Assembly (NCBI GenBank): GCA_003170295.1 | Contig: PNAJ01000059.1 | Span: forward strand, 89,186 to 153,185 | Direction of reading: 5' to 3' | DNA: 64,000 nucleotides | From: Bryobacterales bacterium | Lineage (GTDB): Bacteria > Acidobacteriota > Terriglobia > Bryobacterales > Bryobacteraceae | Part shown: piece by piece, positions 33,067-42,598 of the stretch | How the letters are laid out: each line of letters opens with the position of its first letter | Numbering within the stretch: position 1 is the first letter of the stretch | Position numbers and translations under genes: made by a program | Notes under the pieces: model-generated | Databases searched by the model: none | What the model was told of the DNA's origin: nothing | What the model saw: the letters and a program-made list of their open reading frames with translations, nothing else

Positions 33067-34836
33067 GTGTATCTTTACAAAGACGCCCACGGCACGGTGA
33101 TCTACGTCGGCAAGGCGAAGAATCTGCGCGCCCGCGTCCGCAGCTACTTCAATGTCGACCGCCTGGCCGAGTCGAAGACCGGGACGCTGATCCACGAAGC
33201 GCGGAACATCGATTTTATTCAGGTTGACAACGAGAAGGAAGCCCTCGCGCTTGAAAACAACCTCATCAAGCAGTGGAAGCCTCGCTACAATATCCTGCTG
33301 CGGGACGACAAGACGTATCCGTACATCAAGCTGACGGCGGAGAAATATCCGCGCGTTTACGTGACTCGGAGACTGCGTAAGGACGGCTCCTCCTACTTCG
33401 GCCCTTATTTTCCGGGGAACCTGGCGCACCGGCTGGTGCACTTCATTCATCGCCACTTCAAAGTGCCCTCCTGCCGCATCGATCTGACGCGCAAGCACTC
33501 GCATCCGTGCCTGGAATATCACATCCATCGATGCCTGGGTCCGTGTGTGGAAGGGCTCACGACAGATGAGCGTTACGCCGAGGCGGTTCGTTCCGTGCGC
33601 ATGTTTCTCGAAGGCCGGCATAAGGATCTGGCGCAGGAACTGCGGTCGCGCATTCAAGTCGCCAGCCTCGATACTCGATACGAGGAAGCGGCCGCGCTGC
33701 ATGAACTGGTGCGCACCGTGGAGGAGTTGGGCGAAAAGCAAAAGATGGCTTCGACCGATGGCGGCGATACCGACATTTTTGCTTATTACGCGGAGGTGCC
33801 TCTCATCGCGGTAAATCTGTTCCATCTTCGGAACGGGCATATTGTCGACCGTCGCGAATTTTTCTGGGAGGACCAGAGGGAATTCGATGCACCGGAATTT
33901 TTCGCGTCGTTGCTCAAGCAGGTTTATCTGGACGATCCCTATGTGCCCGCTGTGATCCATGTGCCGGCGGATTTCGAGGAGCGCGAGGTTTTAGAGGACT
34001 TTTTATCGGAAAAACGCGGCCGAAAAGTCGAGATTCACACGCCGCAGCGCGGGCAGAAGAAGGCGATGCTCGAACTTGTGGAATCGAACGCGCGCCACAG
34101 TTTCGAGCAGCGTTTCCGCGTGCTGAAGCCGACGTCGAAGGCGATTTCCGGGGCGTTGCAGGATGCGCTCGGCCTCGAAAATGCGCCGCAGCGAATCGAA
34201 TGCTTCGATATTTCGCATATTCAGGGAACCGATAAAGTCGCCAGCATGGTGGTGTGGGAAAACGGGCGGATGAAGAAGGCGGACTATCGTAAATTCATCA
34301 TCAAGACAGTGGAGGGCAACAACGATTTCGCCTCGATGCGTGAGGTGATCGGCAGAAGGTACGGGCGATTGAAAGAAGAGGGCGCCGCGCGGCCCGGGCT
34401 CGTGCTGGTCGACGGAGGACTGGGGCAATTGCATGCCGCGGCTGCCGCGCTCGAAGAGCTCGGAATCACGGATCAGCCGCTGGCGTCGATCGCCAAGCGC
34501 GAAGAGTGGATTTACGTTTACGGGCAGGAAGAAGAACCGATCGTGCTTGACAAATTTTCACCAGTGCTGCACCTGGTGCAGACGGTGCGGGACGAGGCCC
34601 ATCGCTTTGCGGTGACATTCCATCGCACGCGGCGCAATGAGAGCCGCATGCGGAGTGAGCTGGATCTGATTCCGGGGATCGGGGAGAAGACGGTGATGAA
34701 GCTGCTGCGCCATTTCGGTAGCCTGGAACGAGTGCGCGAAGCTCCAGAGGAGGAACTCGCGCGGGTCGCCGGCCGGGCCGCCGCGCGCAAACTAAAAAAT
34801 TCTAAGGCATCGGCATCGATCGAATTGGCGCCTTAG
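33067..34836 (+). CDS. uvrC: UvrABC system protein C (excinuclease subunit)
   Basis: Makes the dual incisions in nucleotide excision repair with UvrA and UvrB. The GIY-YIG domain (VYLYKDAHGTVIYVGKAKNLRARVRSYF), the UvrC endonuclease domain (IECFDISHIQGTDKVASMVVWENGRMKKADYRKF and RPGLVLVDGGLGQL) and the C-terminal helix-hairpin-helix (LDLIPGIGEKTVMKLLRHFG) are all present. The start is a problem: the GTG at 33067 is the first normal start codon, but it cuts into the GIY strand, while the open frame upstream to 33007 encodes family-like LLELREKASELPLLPG. A rare AUU/AUA start at 33007-33012 or a small sequencing error is likely. Confidence 0.92.
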   Translation: MYLYKDAHGTVIYVGKAKNLRARVRSYFNVDRLAESKTGTLIHEARNIDFIQVDNEKEALALENNLIKQWKPRYNILLRDDKTYPYIKLTAEKYPRVYVTRRLRKDGSSYFGPYFPGNLAHRLVHFIHRHFKVPSCRIDLTRKHSHPCLEYHIHRCLGPCVEGLTTDERYAEAVRSVRMFLEGRHKDLAQELRSRIQVASLDTRYEEAAALHELVRTVEELGEKQKMASTDGGDTDIFAYYAEVPLIAVNLFHLRNGHIVDRREFFWEDQREFDAPEFFASLLKQVYLDDPYVPAVIHVPADFEEREVLEDFLSEKRGRKVEIHTPQRGQKKAMLELVESNARHSFEQRFRVLKPTSKAISGALQDALGLENAPQRIECFDISHIQGTDKVASMVVWENGRMKKADYRKFIIKTVEGNNDFASMREVIGRRYGRLKEEGAARPGLVLVDGGLGQLHAAAAALEELGITDQPLASIAKREEWIYVYGQEEEPIVLDKFSPVLHLVQTVRDEAHRFAVTFHRTRRNESRMRSELDLIPGIGEKTVMKLLRHFGSLERVREAPEEELARVAGRAAARKLKNSKASASIELAP

Positions 34837-35198
34837 AATAAGTCGCCGATATCTTTTGCAATCGAGCGAGCTTCCAGGTGGATCAAACCTGCATTCCCAC
34901 CCTGCGGGCTGATCACCGCTAACACCGCTTTTGAACCGGCCGAGTAGACGAACAGCGCGCCTTCATCGGACTGAATGGATACCTCGCCCAACGCTCCAGC
35001 GCTCATGCTTTCGCTGATGCGGCGTCCCAGACTGGATGCAGCGGCAGCCATCGCTGCCACGCGGTTCGGATCCTGCCCATTCGAAAACGAATGCGCGATT
35101 GGAAGTCCTTCATTGGACGCCAACAGGACGCCCTTCAATTCTGGAATTGCTGTGCGCAAAGCCTCGATGTGGACTTTTAGCGCGTCACCTTTTGCCAT
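34833..35198 (-). CDS. Roadblock/LC7 domain protein (MglB-like)
   Basis: 121 residues, a single Roadblock/LC7 domain: LKVHIEALRTAIPELKGVLLASNEGLPIAHS, VAAMAAAASSLGRRISES and AVLAVISPQGGNAGLIHLEAR. In bacteria these act as regulators or GAPs of small Ras-like GTPases (MglA) in polarity and motility. A good ribosome-binding site, AAGGAGAAGTAAC, precedes the ATG. No MglA-type GTPase is adjacent. The stop overlaps the uvrC stop by four bases (convergent). Confidence 0.85.
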   Translation of the reverse strand: MAKGDALKVHIEALRTAIPELKGVLLASNEGLPIAHSFSNGQDPNRVAAMAAAASSLGRRISESMSAGALGEVSIQSDEGALFVYSAGSKAVLAVISPQGGNAGLIHLEARSIAKDIGDLF

Positions 35199-35595
35199 GT
35201 TACTTCTCCTTCACGTGTCCCCGACGAAAATTTTTCTGACGCCCAGCGAAACAAATTCTCCGCGAGAGCGAACCCTGCGCAACACTATGCGCAAGCACAA
35301 GGATAATCGACCATTAGGAGAATAACTTTAACCCGCGACGGGGGAAACGTACGAATTGGAAGTCAAAGTGCCCGGTAGTCCCGTAGCCCATTCTGGGGGT
35401 GGGCCTACTGTTCCAATTTGGAAATTCTGGCTGATGAATTCTTCGTTCCTAAAGTGCCGATGGCATAGTCTCTAAGGCCTTTGTCGTAAGAGTACCTAAG
35501 GCGACCACCTCAAATTGGCTCCATAAGTGCTTTACCGCATGGAAAGACGTAAGAGGGCCCTTTAGCATTAGGGCAGAAGGGACGATCTAAAGAAC
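35199..35595. other. Long gene-free region with hairpins, possible 5' leader RNA of the gene at 35596
   Basis: No ORF in these 397 bases looks coding. Base composition is less GC-rich than the surrounding genes. On the plus strand GTAGCCCA-TTCTGGGGG-TGGGCCTAC (35392-35417) forms an eight-pair stem with one bulge, and GCCCT-TTAGCATT-AGGGC (35557-35574) forms another shortly before the downstream ATG. Only a weak ribosome-binding site precedes that ATG. A structured leader is possible; I could not match it to a known riboswitch. Confidence 0.4.
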
Positions 35596-37980
35596 ATGCG
35601 GTGTCTGTATTGCGGCAAGGAGTTGGCGCTCCTAAAACGTTGGACGGGGGGTGGAGAATTTTGTTCCGACGCTCACCGGCAAAGGTATCAGGAAGAATAT
35701 AACCAGCTTGCGCTCAATCGCCTGTTGCAAGCAAAGCCATCTGGCGAAGCGCTGCCTGGGGTGGAGACCAAAGCCGCACCGGCCGCCGAGCCAAAACCTA
35801 CCGCTCCCCCGCCTCCTGAGCGCAGTTCTTTGAAGGTATCCGAAGGGAACCGGCCAAAGCCCACTCATCGCGACATCCCCGCCCCGGTCTCGGCTCGGGT
35901 GGAGAGGCCCGATTCGATACTAAGGGAAGAACCGGAGCCGGCCGCAGCTCCCGTGGCAACTACTATCGCAGGACCCCCGGTTTTTAAAGCGCCAGCTTCG
36001 CCGGAAGAACCGGCACCGGCCCAAGCGGCTGGATTTCTCGTACAACTGCCATTCCCGATCCTGACGGATGTGGCGCGGGTATTTCGTCCGGATATGGAGT
36101 TTCTGGCGGCAGTCTCAGCGGCGCTGCCAAGTCACACCTTTGAACCTTTAAATTCGCGCCAGGATACTTATCAACTGGAAACGGCTGGACTTGTGACCTA
36201 CCAGCCATCTAACCGAGCCTCGAATTACACCGCGAACGGCTCAGGAGAACGGCGGCTGGAGGTGCGCGACTTCGTGCGTACCGCTCCCATTGTCGAAATC
36301 GACCTGAGCCCGGCTGGTGAAACGGGATTGGAGACTTCAAGCGAAGCCATGGATATTCTAATTTTTCCTCAACCGCCGCAAGGGTTGCCGGTACTTTGGC
36401 ACGAACCGCCTGTTGGATTCGCCATGGGCGCAACGGAACTTGGCGATTTAGCGCGCCTCTCCTTCACCACGACCGGTTTTGCCGAAGAAGACGAATCGAA
36501 GGAGTCGGAACGTCACACGGACCCGGCCGTGGAGCAACCGCCCGCCATCGCCGTTGCCCCGCAAATTCACGCCGAGCCGAAGCTCTTGGCTGCCGTCGAA
36601 GCGATCGCCGAAGTCGCGCCGGAGCCAGTCGTGCAAGCTGCACCGGCACCGGAGCCTGATCCCGAACCCGTTGTTCAACATGTGGCGGAGCCTGTCTTGA
36701 ACCATGTCGTCGAACCTGTGGTCGACCATTTAGCGGAGCCAGCCCAGCCCGTTCCGGACGCGGTCACGAAACCTCTTCCGCTAGTGCTGCACGTGGCCAC
36801 GCCAAGCAAGGGAAAACCGGCGCAGATTTTTTCCTCGGCGCTCAACGCCGTCGATGTGCAGGTTCCGCGATCGACCTCGCTGCCCCTGCGGCCCGTAATG
36901 ACGATCGGACCCGCACCCGCAAAAGAAATCGAGAAGCCGGTCGAGAAGAAAGTGCCGGAGCGTCCCGCGCCGCCTGCCGTTAAGGCCAACGTAAAGAACG
37001 ATGCTAAGAACGACGCAAAGATCGAGCCGAAGAAGCCGGTCGTCGCTCCTGCGCCAGTCCGCCCCGATCCTCGCCTCGTAAACGCCAAGCTTCGCCGGCC
37101 CACGCCTGAGGTTCAGCCTGCGGTAAAGGCTCCTGAGCCGGAGCCGGTGAAAGTGGCCGCGCCTGGTCTGAAGCAAGTCGCGAAAACGGAGATTCCGAAC
37201 GCTCCGAAGCCGCCCGCCAAGACGCCTGAGGTTCGCGAAGACGTGAAAACTAAGGAAGAGCCCAAGCCAGGGCCGGCCTTTTCTTATGGCTCGAGCGATC
37301 TCGGATTGCCTCACTTGAGTATGCAGCCGTCACCGGGTTTCCTGGGCCGCCTTCCGGTGGTTGCGAAAATTGGGATCGCTGTCGCCCTGTTGGCCGGAGT
37401 CGGTTCTGTGATCGCCTTCTCATCCAAGAGCGGCGGCGCCGCGGTATCGAGCGCCCCGGGTACGATAGTCGCCGGAACTACTTTGCCGGTCGGCGAGGCG
37501 GGCTGGATTACCGACTGGGGCGCCGATACAGGCGTTCGCCGGACGCGGCAGATATCGATCTTGCGATCCTCGCAAACCCTCACCGACTACCGTATCCAGA
37601 TGCAGGGCCAGATTGAGACCAAGGCCATCGGCTGGGTGTTCCGCGCAGCGGATCCGAAAAACTTCTACGTCACGAAGCTGGAGATCATCAAGCCCGGCCT
37701 CGAACCCTCGGTGGCGGTGGTGCGCTTTGCGGTCATTAACGGCGAAGAGCAGGCCCACGCGCAGCTCCCTCTTCCGATGAAGGTGCGGCGCGACACCATG
37801 TACAAAATTCGATTCGACGCCGTGGGCGGTCATTTCACCACCTATGTGCAGGATCAAAAAGTGGACGATTGGACCGACAGCCAGATCAAGAGCGGCGGCG
37901 TGGGTTTGTACAGCGAGCGCGGCGAAGTTATGACGCTCAAGGGCGGCATGAGTGTCGTGCCGCTGATCGTGCAGAAATAA
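35596..37980 (+). CDS. Zinc-ribbon, Pro/Glu-rich single-pass membrane protein with C-terminal beta-sandwich-like domain
   Basis: 794 residues. The N-terminal MRCLYCGKELALLKRWTGGGEFCSDAH has Cys3, Cys6, Cys23 and His27, fit for a small zinc ribbon. A very long low-complexity section rich in Pro, Ala, Glu and Val (including PVVQHVAEPVLNHVVEPVVDHLAEP) follows. One membrane helix, VVAKIGIAVALLAGVGSVIAF, lies near residue 600. The last 170 residues (WITDWGADTGVRRTRQISILR, GWVFRAADPKNFYVTKLEI, GGVGLYSERGE) look like a concanavalin/LamG-type sandwich facing outward. Role unknown; the following TPR gene begins 21 bases later and may be cotranscribed. Confidence 0.75.
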   Translation: MRCLYCGKELALLKRWTGGGEFCSDAHRQRYQEEYNQLALNRLLQAKPSGEALPGVETKAAPAAEPKPTAPPPPERSSLKVSEGNRPKPTHRDIPAPVSARVERPDSILREEPEPAAAPVATTIAGPPVFKAPASPEEPAPAQAAGFLVQLPFPILTDVARVFRPDMEFLAAVSAALPSHTFEPLNSRQDTYQLETAGLVTYQPSNRASNYTANGSGERRLEVRDFVRTAPIVEIDLSPAGETGLETSSEAMDILIFPQPPQGLPVLWHEPPVGFAMGATELGDLARLSFTTTGFAEEDESKESERHTDPAVEQPPAIAVAPQIHAEPKLLAAVEAIAEVAPEPVVQAAPAPEPDPEPVVQHVAEPVLNHVVEPVVDHLAEPAQPVPDAVTKPLPLVLHVATPSKGKPAQIFSSALNAVDVQVPRSTSLPLRPVMTIGPAPAKEIEKPVEKKVPERPAPPAVKANVKNDAKNDAKIEPKKPVVAPAPVRPDPRLVNAKLRRPTPEVQPAVKAPEPEPVKVAAPGLKQVAKTEIPNAPKPPAKTPEVREDVKTKEEPKPGPAFSYGSSDLGLPHLSMQPSPGFLGRLPVVAKIGIAVALLAGVGSVIAFSSKSGGAAVSSAPGTIVAGTTLPVGEAGWITDWGADTGVRRTRQISILRSSQTLTDYRIQMQGQIETKAIGWVFRAADPKNFYVTKLEIIKPGLEPSVAVVRFAVINGEEQAHAQLPLPMKVRRDTMYKIRFDAVGGHFTTYVQDQKVDDWTDSQIKSGGVGLYSERGEVMTLKGGMSVVPLIVQK

Positions 37981-38001
37981 TACAGGAGATTCGAGAGACC
38001 T

Positions 38002-39660
38002 ATGGCGGATACCAACGAGACAGTCTTCTTCGTCGACGACGATCTGATCGAAAGGCTGATGCGCGGCGATGCCGCACCGGCCGATCCAACCAAAAAGAAA
38101 CGTCCCGCGTCGGTCAGCGCGCTCGCTACGGCGGTGAAGCTCGCTTCCGATGGCAAGCTCGACGACGCGGTCAAAGAATTGGAGCGCGCCGCGAGCCAGG
38201 GTGAAAATCCCGTCGAAGTGCAGACCGGCCTCGGCCACCTCCGCTTCGAGCAGCAGAATTGGGACGAGGCCGCGCGCAGCTACGCCAAAGTGATCGAGCT
38301 CGACCCGAAGAATCGCACGGCGCACTACAACCTTGGCCTGGTCCTGGAGCGTCAGACGAAATTCGCGGAGGCCGCAAAAGCATTTGAAGCCGCGCTCGCG
38401 ATCGATCCGAAACGCTGGCAGGCGCACCTCGGCCTCGGCCTTTGTCAACTGCAGCTCGCCAAACCGGAGCAAGCGCTCGAAAACTTCCAGGCCAGTCTAA
38501 AAGAAAGCCCCAATCAGGACCGCGCGCTGTTTGGGAAGGCCGTCGCGCTGCACCAGCTCGGCAAGCTCGACGAAGCGGGCGATCTGTACCGCAAACTGCT
38601 GCCCGCCAACGCCAACTCAACAGAGCTTCTGATCAACATGATCGCGCTCGCGAGTGTCCGTAAAGAAGACAGCAAGGTGAAGGAGTTCGCCGACCGGCTC
38701 CTCAAGATTCGTCCCCAATCGCCTCACGCTTTGCAAGGGCTCGCCGCCGTGGCGCTCTCGCGCGCCGACTATAGCTCCGCCGTGCAACACTGTTCCCTGC
38801 TCGTAACAGCCGCCGCCGATTCCTACGAAGGATGGTTCAATCTCGGCGTCGCGTATCAAAAGACGGGACGCCTGGAACAAGCCGGCAATGCGTATCGCGA
38901 AGCCGCGCGTGTGCGTCCGGACGCCTCGGAAGCCGCGGCCAATCTCGGCGTGATCCTGCAGGAACGTGGCGATCTCGCCGGCGCCCGCAGCGCCTACACC
39001 CGCGTACTGGCCCAACAACCGGATCTCCCCGGCGCCCTTTGGAACCTCGGCCTGCTAGCCGAGCGCGAAGGGAAAGCCGAAGAAGCGGAAAGATTCTTCG
39101 AGAAGCTGGTGGCCGCGAAACCGGATTGGGAAGACGCCGCCTTCCGCCTCGGATTCTTCCAGTTACAACGCTCCGAATACGCGAGCGCAGTCGATAGCTT
39201 CGAGACTTGCCTCCGGAAGAAGAAGGACTGGGTCGATGCGTTGCTCAATCTCGGACTCGCCTGCTGGAAGTTCGAGGATCTCGACGCCGCCGCGGAAACG
39301 TTCGGCCGCGTCCTCCAGTTGCAACCGAAAAATATCGACGCCCTGCGTGCACTCACTGCCATCGCGATCGAGCGCAAGGATCACAAGAAAGCGCTGGAGC
39401 TGCAGCGCAAGCTCACCACCCTCGGCGAACGCTCCGTCGACCTCTCCTACAATCTCGGCCTGCTGCTGCAAGCCGCCGGCCAGCAAGCGGCTGCCGCGGA
39501 GTGCTATCAAGTCGCCATCGACAAGAAGCCCGATTTCACAGATGCCATGCTGAACCTTGGCCATGCCCTCAAAGCGATGGGCAAGGAAGACGAAGCGAAA
39601 ACCATGTGGAGCAAGGCTGTCACGGCCGACCCGGAGCTCGCGCGAAAGTATTTCCGCTAG
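38002..39660 (+). CDS. TPR-repeat protein
   Basis: 552 residues made largely of about thirteen TPRs, for example WDEAARSYAKVIELDPKNRTAHYNLGLVLERQTKFAEAAKAFEAALAIDPKRW and YNLGLLLQAAGQQAAAAECYQVAIDKKPDFTDAMLNLGHAL. The first 40 residues are charged (DDDLIERLMRGDAAP) and there is no signal peptide, so it is probably cytoplasmic. Starts 21 bases after the zinc-ribbon membrane protein gene, with AGGAG near the ATG, and precedes a sigma-54 activator, so the three may form one operon. A protein-interaction scaffold is likely. Confidence 0.85.
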   Translation: MADTNETVFFVDDDLIERLMRGDAAPADPTKKKRPASVSALATAVKLASDGKLDDAVKELERAASQGENPVEVQTGLGHLRFEQQNWDEAARSYAKVIELDPKNRTAHYNLGLVLERQTKFAEAAKAFEAALAIDPKRWQAHLGLGLCQLQLAKPEQALENFQASLKESPNQDRALFGKAVALHQLGKLDEAGDLYRKLLPANANSTELLINMIALASVRKEDSKVKEFADRLLKIRPQSPHALQGLAAVALSRADYSSAVQHCSLLVTAAADSYEGWFNLGVAYQKTGRLEQAGNAYREAARVRPDASEAAANLGVILQERGDLAGARSAYTRVLAQQPDLPGALWNLGLLAEREGKAEEAERFFEKLVAAKPDWEDAAFRLGFFQLQRSEYASAVDSFETCLRKKKDWVDALLNLGLACWKFEDLDAAAETFGRVLQLQPKNIDALRALTAIAIERKDHKKALELQRKLTTLGERSVDLSYNLGLLLQAAGQQAAAAECYQVAIDKKPDFTDAMLNLGHALKAMGKEDEAKTMWSKAVTADPELARKYFR

Positions 39661-39697
39661 ACCGCCGTTAATGGGATAGGTAACTCCCTAGATCTTA

Positions 39698-41032
39698 TTG
39701 CGTCTCTCACTGCCGATGGATGTGCGTGAGGGAAATTTGACGCAAGACACGCCGAACATTCTTCGGGTCACCCCCGGTTCCGTCGCCGAGGCTGTCGAAC
39801 AATTGAAAGCCTCATCCGTGGACGTGGTTGTGATTCACGATCCTCACCTCGGAAACGGTCTGGACTGGGCCATCGAGGAAATGCTCGATGCGCTCGCGCA
39901 AACCGCCCCTGGCATTCCCATCATCGTGTGCGACGAATCCGCAACCGTCGCCGACGCCGTCCGCTACATTCGTCTGGGAGCGCATGACGTCGCCTCCGCG
40001 GGCGAGAACGCAACCGCGATTATCGAAGCCGCTGTTGAGTTCCGCCGCAGCCAGCGTGCCGCCGATTCCTCCGGCGAATCGTGGCGCAAACATATCGTCG
40101 GTTCGAGCCGCGCCATCATGCGGACCATCGAAGTGATCCGCCTGGTCGGCAGCCGCCGCTCCACCGTTCTGATCACCGGTGAAACCGGAACCGGCAAGGA
40201 GATGGTGGCCCGCGCCATTCATCTGGCGAGCCCTCGCGCACAGCAGCAAATCGTCGCGGTGAACTGCAACGCCCTTCCCGAAAATCTTCTTGAAGCCGAA
40301 TTGTTCGGCCACGTCAAAGGCGCCTTCACCGGAGCCATCCAGCATCGCGTCGGCCGCTTCGAGCAAGCCCATCGCGGCACTCTGTTTTTAGACGAAGTCG
40401 GCGATCTGCCCTTAGAGATTCAAACCAAGCTGCTCCGCGTTTTGCAGGAGCGCGAATTTCAACGCGTCGGTAGTTCGGAAACCATTCGCGTCGACGTGCG
40501 CTTAATCGCCGCAACCAACGTCGATCTGGTGCAGCGCATCCGCGAAGGACGATTCCGCGAAGATCTCTACTACCGCCTTAACGTAGTCCCGATCGCCGCG
40601 CCTCCTCTGCGCGAACGCCTTGAAGACATTCCCCTCCTCGCGCATCACTTCGTCGAAAAGATCTGCAAGCAAGAAGGAATCCCCACGCGCCGTCTCTCAC
40701 CCGAGACCATCGAGCGCCTGAAAAATTGTCCCTGGCCCGGCAACGTCCGCCAGCTTGAGAATGTGGTCGAAATGGCCGTGGCGCTCAGCGGGACTCGTGA
40801 AGTGCTCTATCCTTCCGACTTCCCTCTGCCCTCGCAGTCCACCCTTCGCATCGAGCCGACCAGCGCAATTCAAACCACCGACTTCGAACAAACCGTCGGC
40901 CGCATCGAACGCCAGATCCTAGAGGATGCTCTCAAAAAAGCAGGCGGCAATAAAACCGCAGCCGCCGGAATGCTCGGGTTGAAGCGCACGACGCTGGCAG
41001 CGAAGTTGAAGAGTTTGGAAGCAGTAGCTTAG
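39698..41032 (+). CDS. Sigma-54-dependent activator with degenerate receiver domain
   Basis: 444 residues from TTG 39698 (an ATG at 39716 is an alternative). The N-terminal 125 residues resemble a response-regulator receiver (SSVDVVVIHDPHLGNGLDW, GIPIIVCDESATVADAVRYIRLGAHDV) but lack the conserved Lys. The AAA+ domain has Walker A GETGTGKEMVARAIH, the sigma-54 contact motif GAFTGA, Walker B GTLFLDEVGDLP and arginine-containing FREDLYYRLNVVPI. A Fis-type helix-turn-helix ends the protein (GGNKTAAAGMLGLKRTTLAAKLKSL). It drives transcription from sigma-54 promoters; the target is unknown. Confidence 0.92.
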   Translation: MRLSLPMDVREGNLTQDTPNILRVTPGSVAEAVEQLKASSVDVVVIHDPHLGNGLDWAIEEMLDALAQTAPGIPIIVCDESATVADAVRYIRLGAHDVASAGENATAIIEAAVEFRRSQRAADSSGESWRKHIVGSSRAIMRTIEVIRLVGSRRSTVLITGETGTGKEMVARAIHLASPRAQQQIVAVNCNALPENLLEAELFGHVKGAFTGAIQHRVGRFEQAHRGTLFLDEVGDLPLEIQTKLLRVLQEREFQRVGSSETIRVDVRLIAATNVDLVQRIREGRFREDLYYRLNVVPIAAPPLRERLEDIPLLAHHFVEKICKQEGIPTRRLSPETIERLKNCPWPGNVRQLENVVEMAVALSGTREVLYPSDFPLPSQSTLRIEPTSAIQTTDFEQTVGRIERQILEDALKKAGGNKTAAAGMLGLKRTTLAAKLKSLEAVA

Positions 41033-41275
41033 CTCCAGCTTTCACAATCACTTGGCTAGGCGACGGAACAGACCCTTATGCTCTTTAGAAATCTTCCGAA
41101 TTAGCTCTTCGCCTTCTCCTGGGGCATCGCGCGAAGCTGAAGCACTGGCGAAACGGCAGGTCGCGACTCCCGGTTCTCAGAGGATTCAACGATTACCTTG
41201 GTGTTTTTTCCCATGAGGACATCCTGCCCGTGCCCCAACCTGAAGTGGTCGGGCCTAATCTCATCTTCACATACA

Positions 41276-41956
41276 ATGGCCAGATGCCCTCCTGTTACTC
41301 TTGAGTTCAGCGGCGGCGGCGCTGTCCTCACCGGCAGTTTTTTGTGCGCCTCCGAGCCCGAGCAACTTGAAAGCGGAAAGCGGGGATGGTTCGTCGCCTC
41401 AACGCATATCGACTGGCGAAGCAACTGGTGTCTAAAGGTCCATTGCTCCATCACAGAGCCAAAGCCGGACTATAGGCACCCGCGACCCCGAGACGGAACG
41501 TGCGAATTCGACTTCGACCCGAGCTATTGCGGCCGCCTCGTCGTCGCCGACCGATTGATCAGTGTCAGCTTCAGAGTGCCAGACTGTTTCGATCCGCCAA
41601 GAAAGAAATCCTTCAGCCAGGGACAGCCGATTCTGTTGGGCGAAAAAATGTTCCATTGCCAAATGAGGCTCGAACTACGCGCCCCACGGGACGGAACCTA
41701 TTTGCGCCGCAGGGCGGCGACCTCTGACCGCGTCGGTGGAATAGAGTTCATGTACCCGGGCGCGGGCGGCGACGTCAGGATGGCTTACGCTCCCGATTCC
41801 GCCACTGGCCGTGGAAGGAAAGAGCGAATACAGGCATTCCTTGACGCCCGACGCGCGGAGTACCGTGGTTCGGATTTTGGAAGGTTTTACAAGATACTAG
41901 AGGAGGCAAAACACTTCGTCGACAGCCATCCCAGCCTCGACGACGAGAACACATGA
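41276..41956 (+). CDS. Protein of unknown function
   Basis: 226 residues if started at MARCPPVTLEFSGGG; the track start at 41198 gives an extra, unlikely N-terminus. The C-terminal half (RKERIQAFLDARRAEYRGSDFGRFYKILEEAKHFVDSHPSL) reads like real helical protein and the middle like beta structure (GRLVVADRLISVSFRVPDCF). No family is recognised and no strong ribosome-binding site is visible. A competing minus-strand ORF (41101-41454) is less convincing. Confidence 0.45.
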   Translation: MARCPPVTLEFSGGGAVLTGSFLCASEPEQLESGKRGWFVASTHIDWRSNWCLKVHCSITEPKPDYRHPRPRDGTCEFDFDPSYCGRLVVADRLISVSFRVPDCFDPPRKKSFSQGQPILLGEKMFHCQMRLELRAPRDGTYLRRRAATSDRVGGIEFMYPGAGGDVRMAYAPDSATGRGRKERIQAFLDARRAEYRGSDFGRFYKILEEAKHFVDSHPSLDDENT

Positions 41957-42007
41957 TGTTTGGCTTCTCAAGGACGCCTTCCGCTGCTGCGGTCGTTTGG
42001 GTCGCGC

Positions 42008-42598
42008 TCAGAGATGATGAAGGTTCTCGCGAATGATCGCGGCGAGCCTCGAAGTATCTCCCTTAAAGGAGTCAATCGAGGCTTCGAGCATCTCGGCTTG
42101 TTTTACATTCTTCCAAGCGATGTAATATCCAGTCGCACGCGCCAAGTGGCTGACGAATTCCCGTTGCGCCCTCCCGTTTCCCTCCCGGAAAGGATGCAGC
42201 GCATTCAGCTCACCCAGATAGTGCCCGGCGCGTTCACTGAATGCGGCGGGGCCGAGCCCGGCAAGGTATTTTTCCTCCGCAAGCTTCTGGAAGATCGGCA
42301 CAGCCGCGCTACCAATGTGCGCGTGATGCGCGAATAGAAACCCGCCCTTGCTGATGTCGATGGTTCGCAACTGCCCGGCCCAATCGTACACGTCGCCAAA
42401 CAAGTATCGGTGAATGGCTTGCAGATGCGCGAGGTCGAACCGGCCCTTGAGAGGCGCCAGCGAAAGTTCTCTGGAGCGGGCTGCAACCAAATCGGCTTCG
42501 CTTGCTTCGAGCGTTGCCGTGTCGGTAATGCCGAAGCGATTTTTCAGGACACCGGATGCCGGGTCAAGATAGTGGTCATGGCCGGAATATCGGGACAT
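42008..42598 (-). CDS. Fic-domain toxin (AMPylase, class I VbhT-like)
   Basis: 196 residues. The Fic motif is intact: HPFREGNGRAQREF, with the catalytic His, the Mg-binding acidic residue and the Gly-Asn-Gly-Arg loop. The family start YSGHDHYLDPASGVLKNRFGITD and LKGRFDLAHLQAIHRYLFGDVYDWAGQLRTIDISKGG are also typical. Fic proteins transfer AMP or similar groups to target hydroxyls; VbhT/FicT-type toxins modify DNA gyrase and topoisomerase IV. The antitoxin-like gene just upstream overlaps by 23 bases, so this is an antitoxin-toxin unit on the chromosome. Confidence 0.9.
   Translation of the reverse strand: MSRYSGHDHYLDPASGVLKNRFGITDTATLEASEADLVAARSRELSLAPLKGRFDLAHLQAIHRYLFGDVYDWAGQLRTIDISKGGFLFAHHAHIGSAAVPIFQKLAEEKYLAGLGPAAFSERAGHYLGELNALHPFREGNGRAQREFVSHLARATGYYIAWKNVKQAEMLEASIDSFKGDTSRLAAIIRENLHHL

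Noticed and set aside
35340-35590. Possible c-di-GMP (GEMM) riboswitch in the leader
   Set aside because: GGAAAGACGTAAG resembles part of the motif, but the other conserved blocks and pairing do not fit.
37420-38472. 350-residue minus-strand ORF
   Set aside because: Covers parts of two well-supported plus-strand genes and resembles no protein.
41101-41454. 117-residue minus-strand ORF
   Set aside because: Competes with the plus-strand gene at 41276; composition and lack of a family made it less likely, though the region is uncertain.
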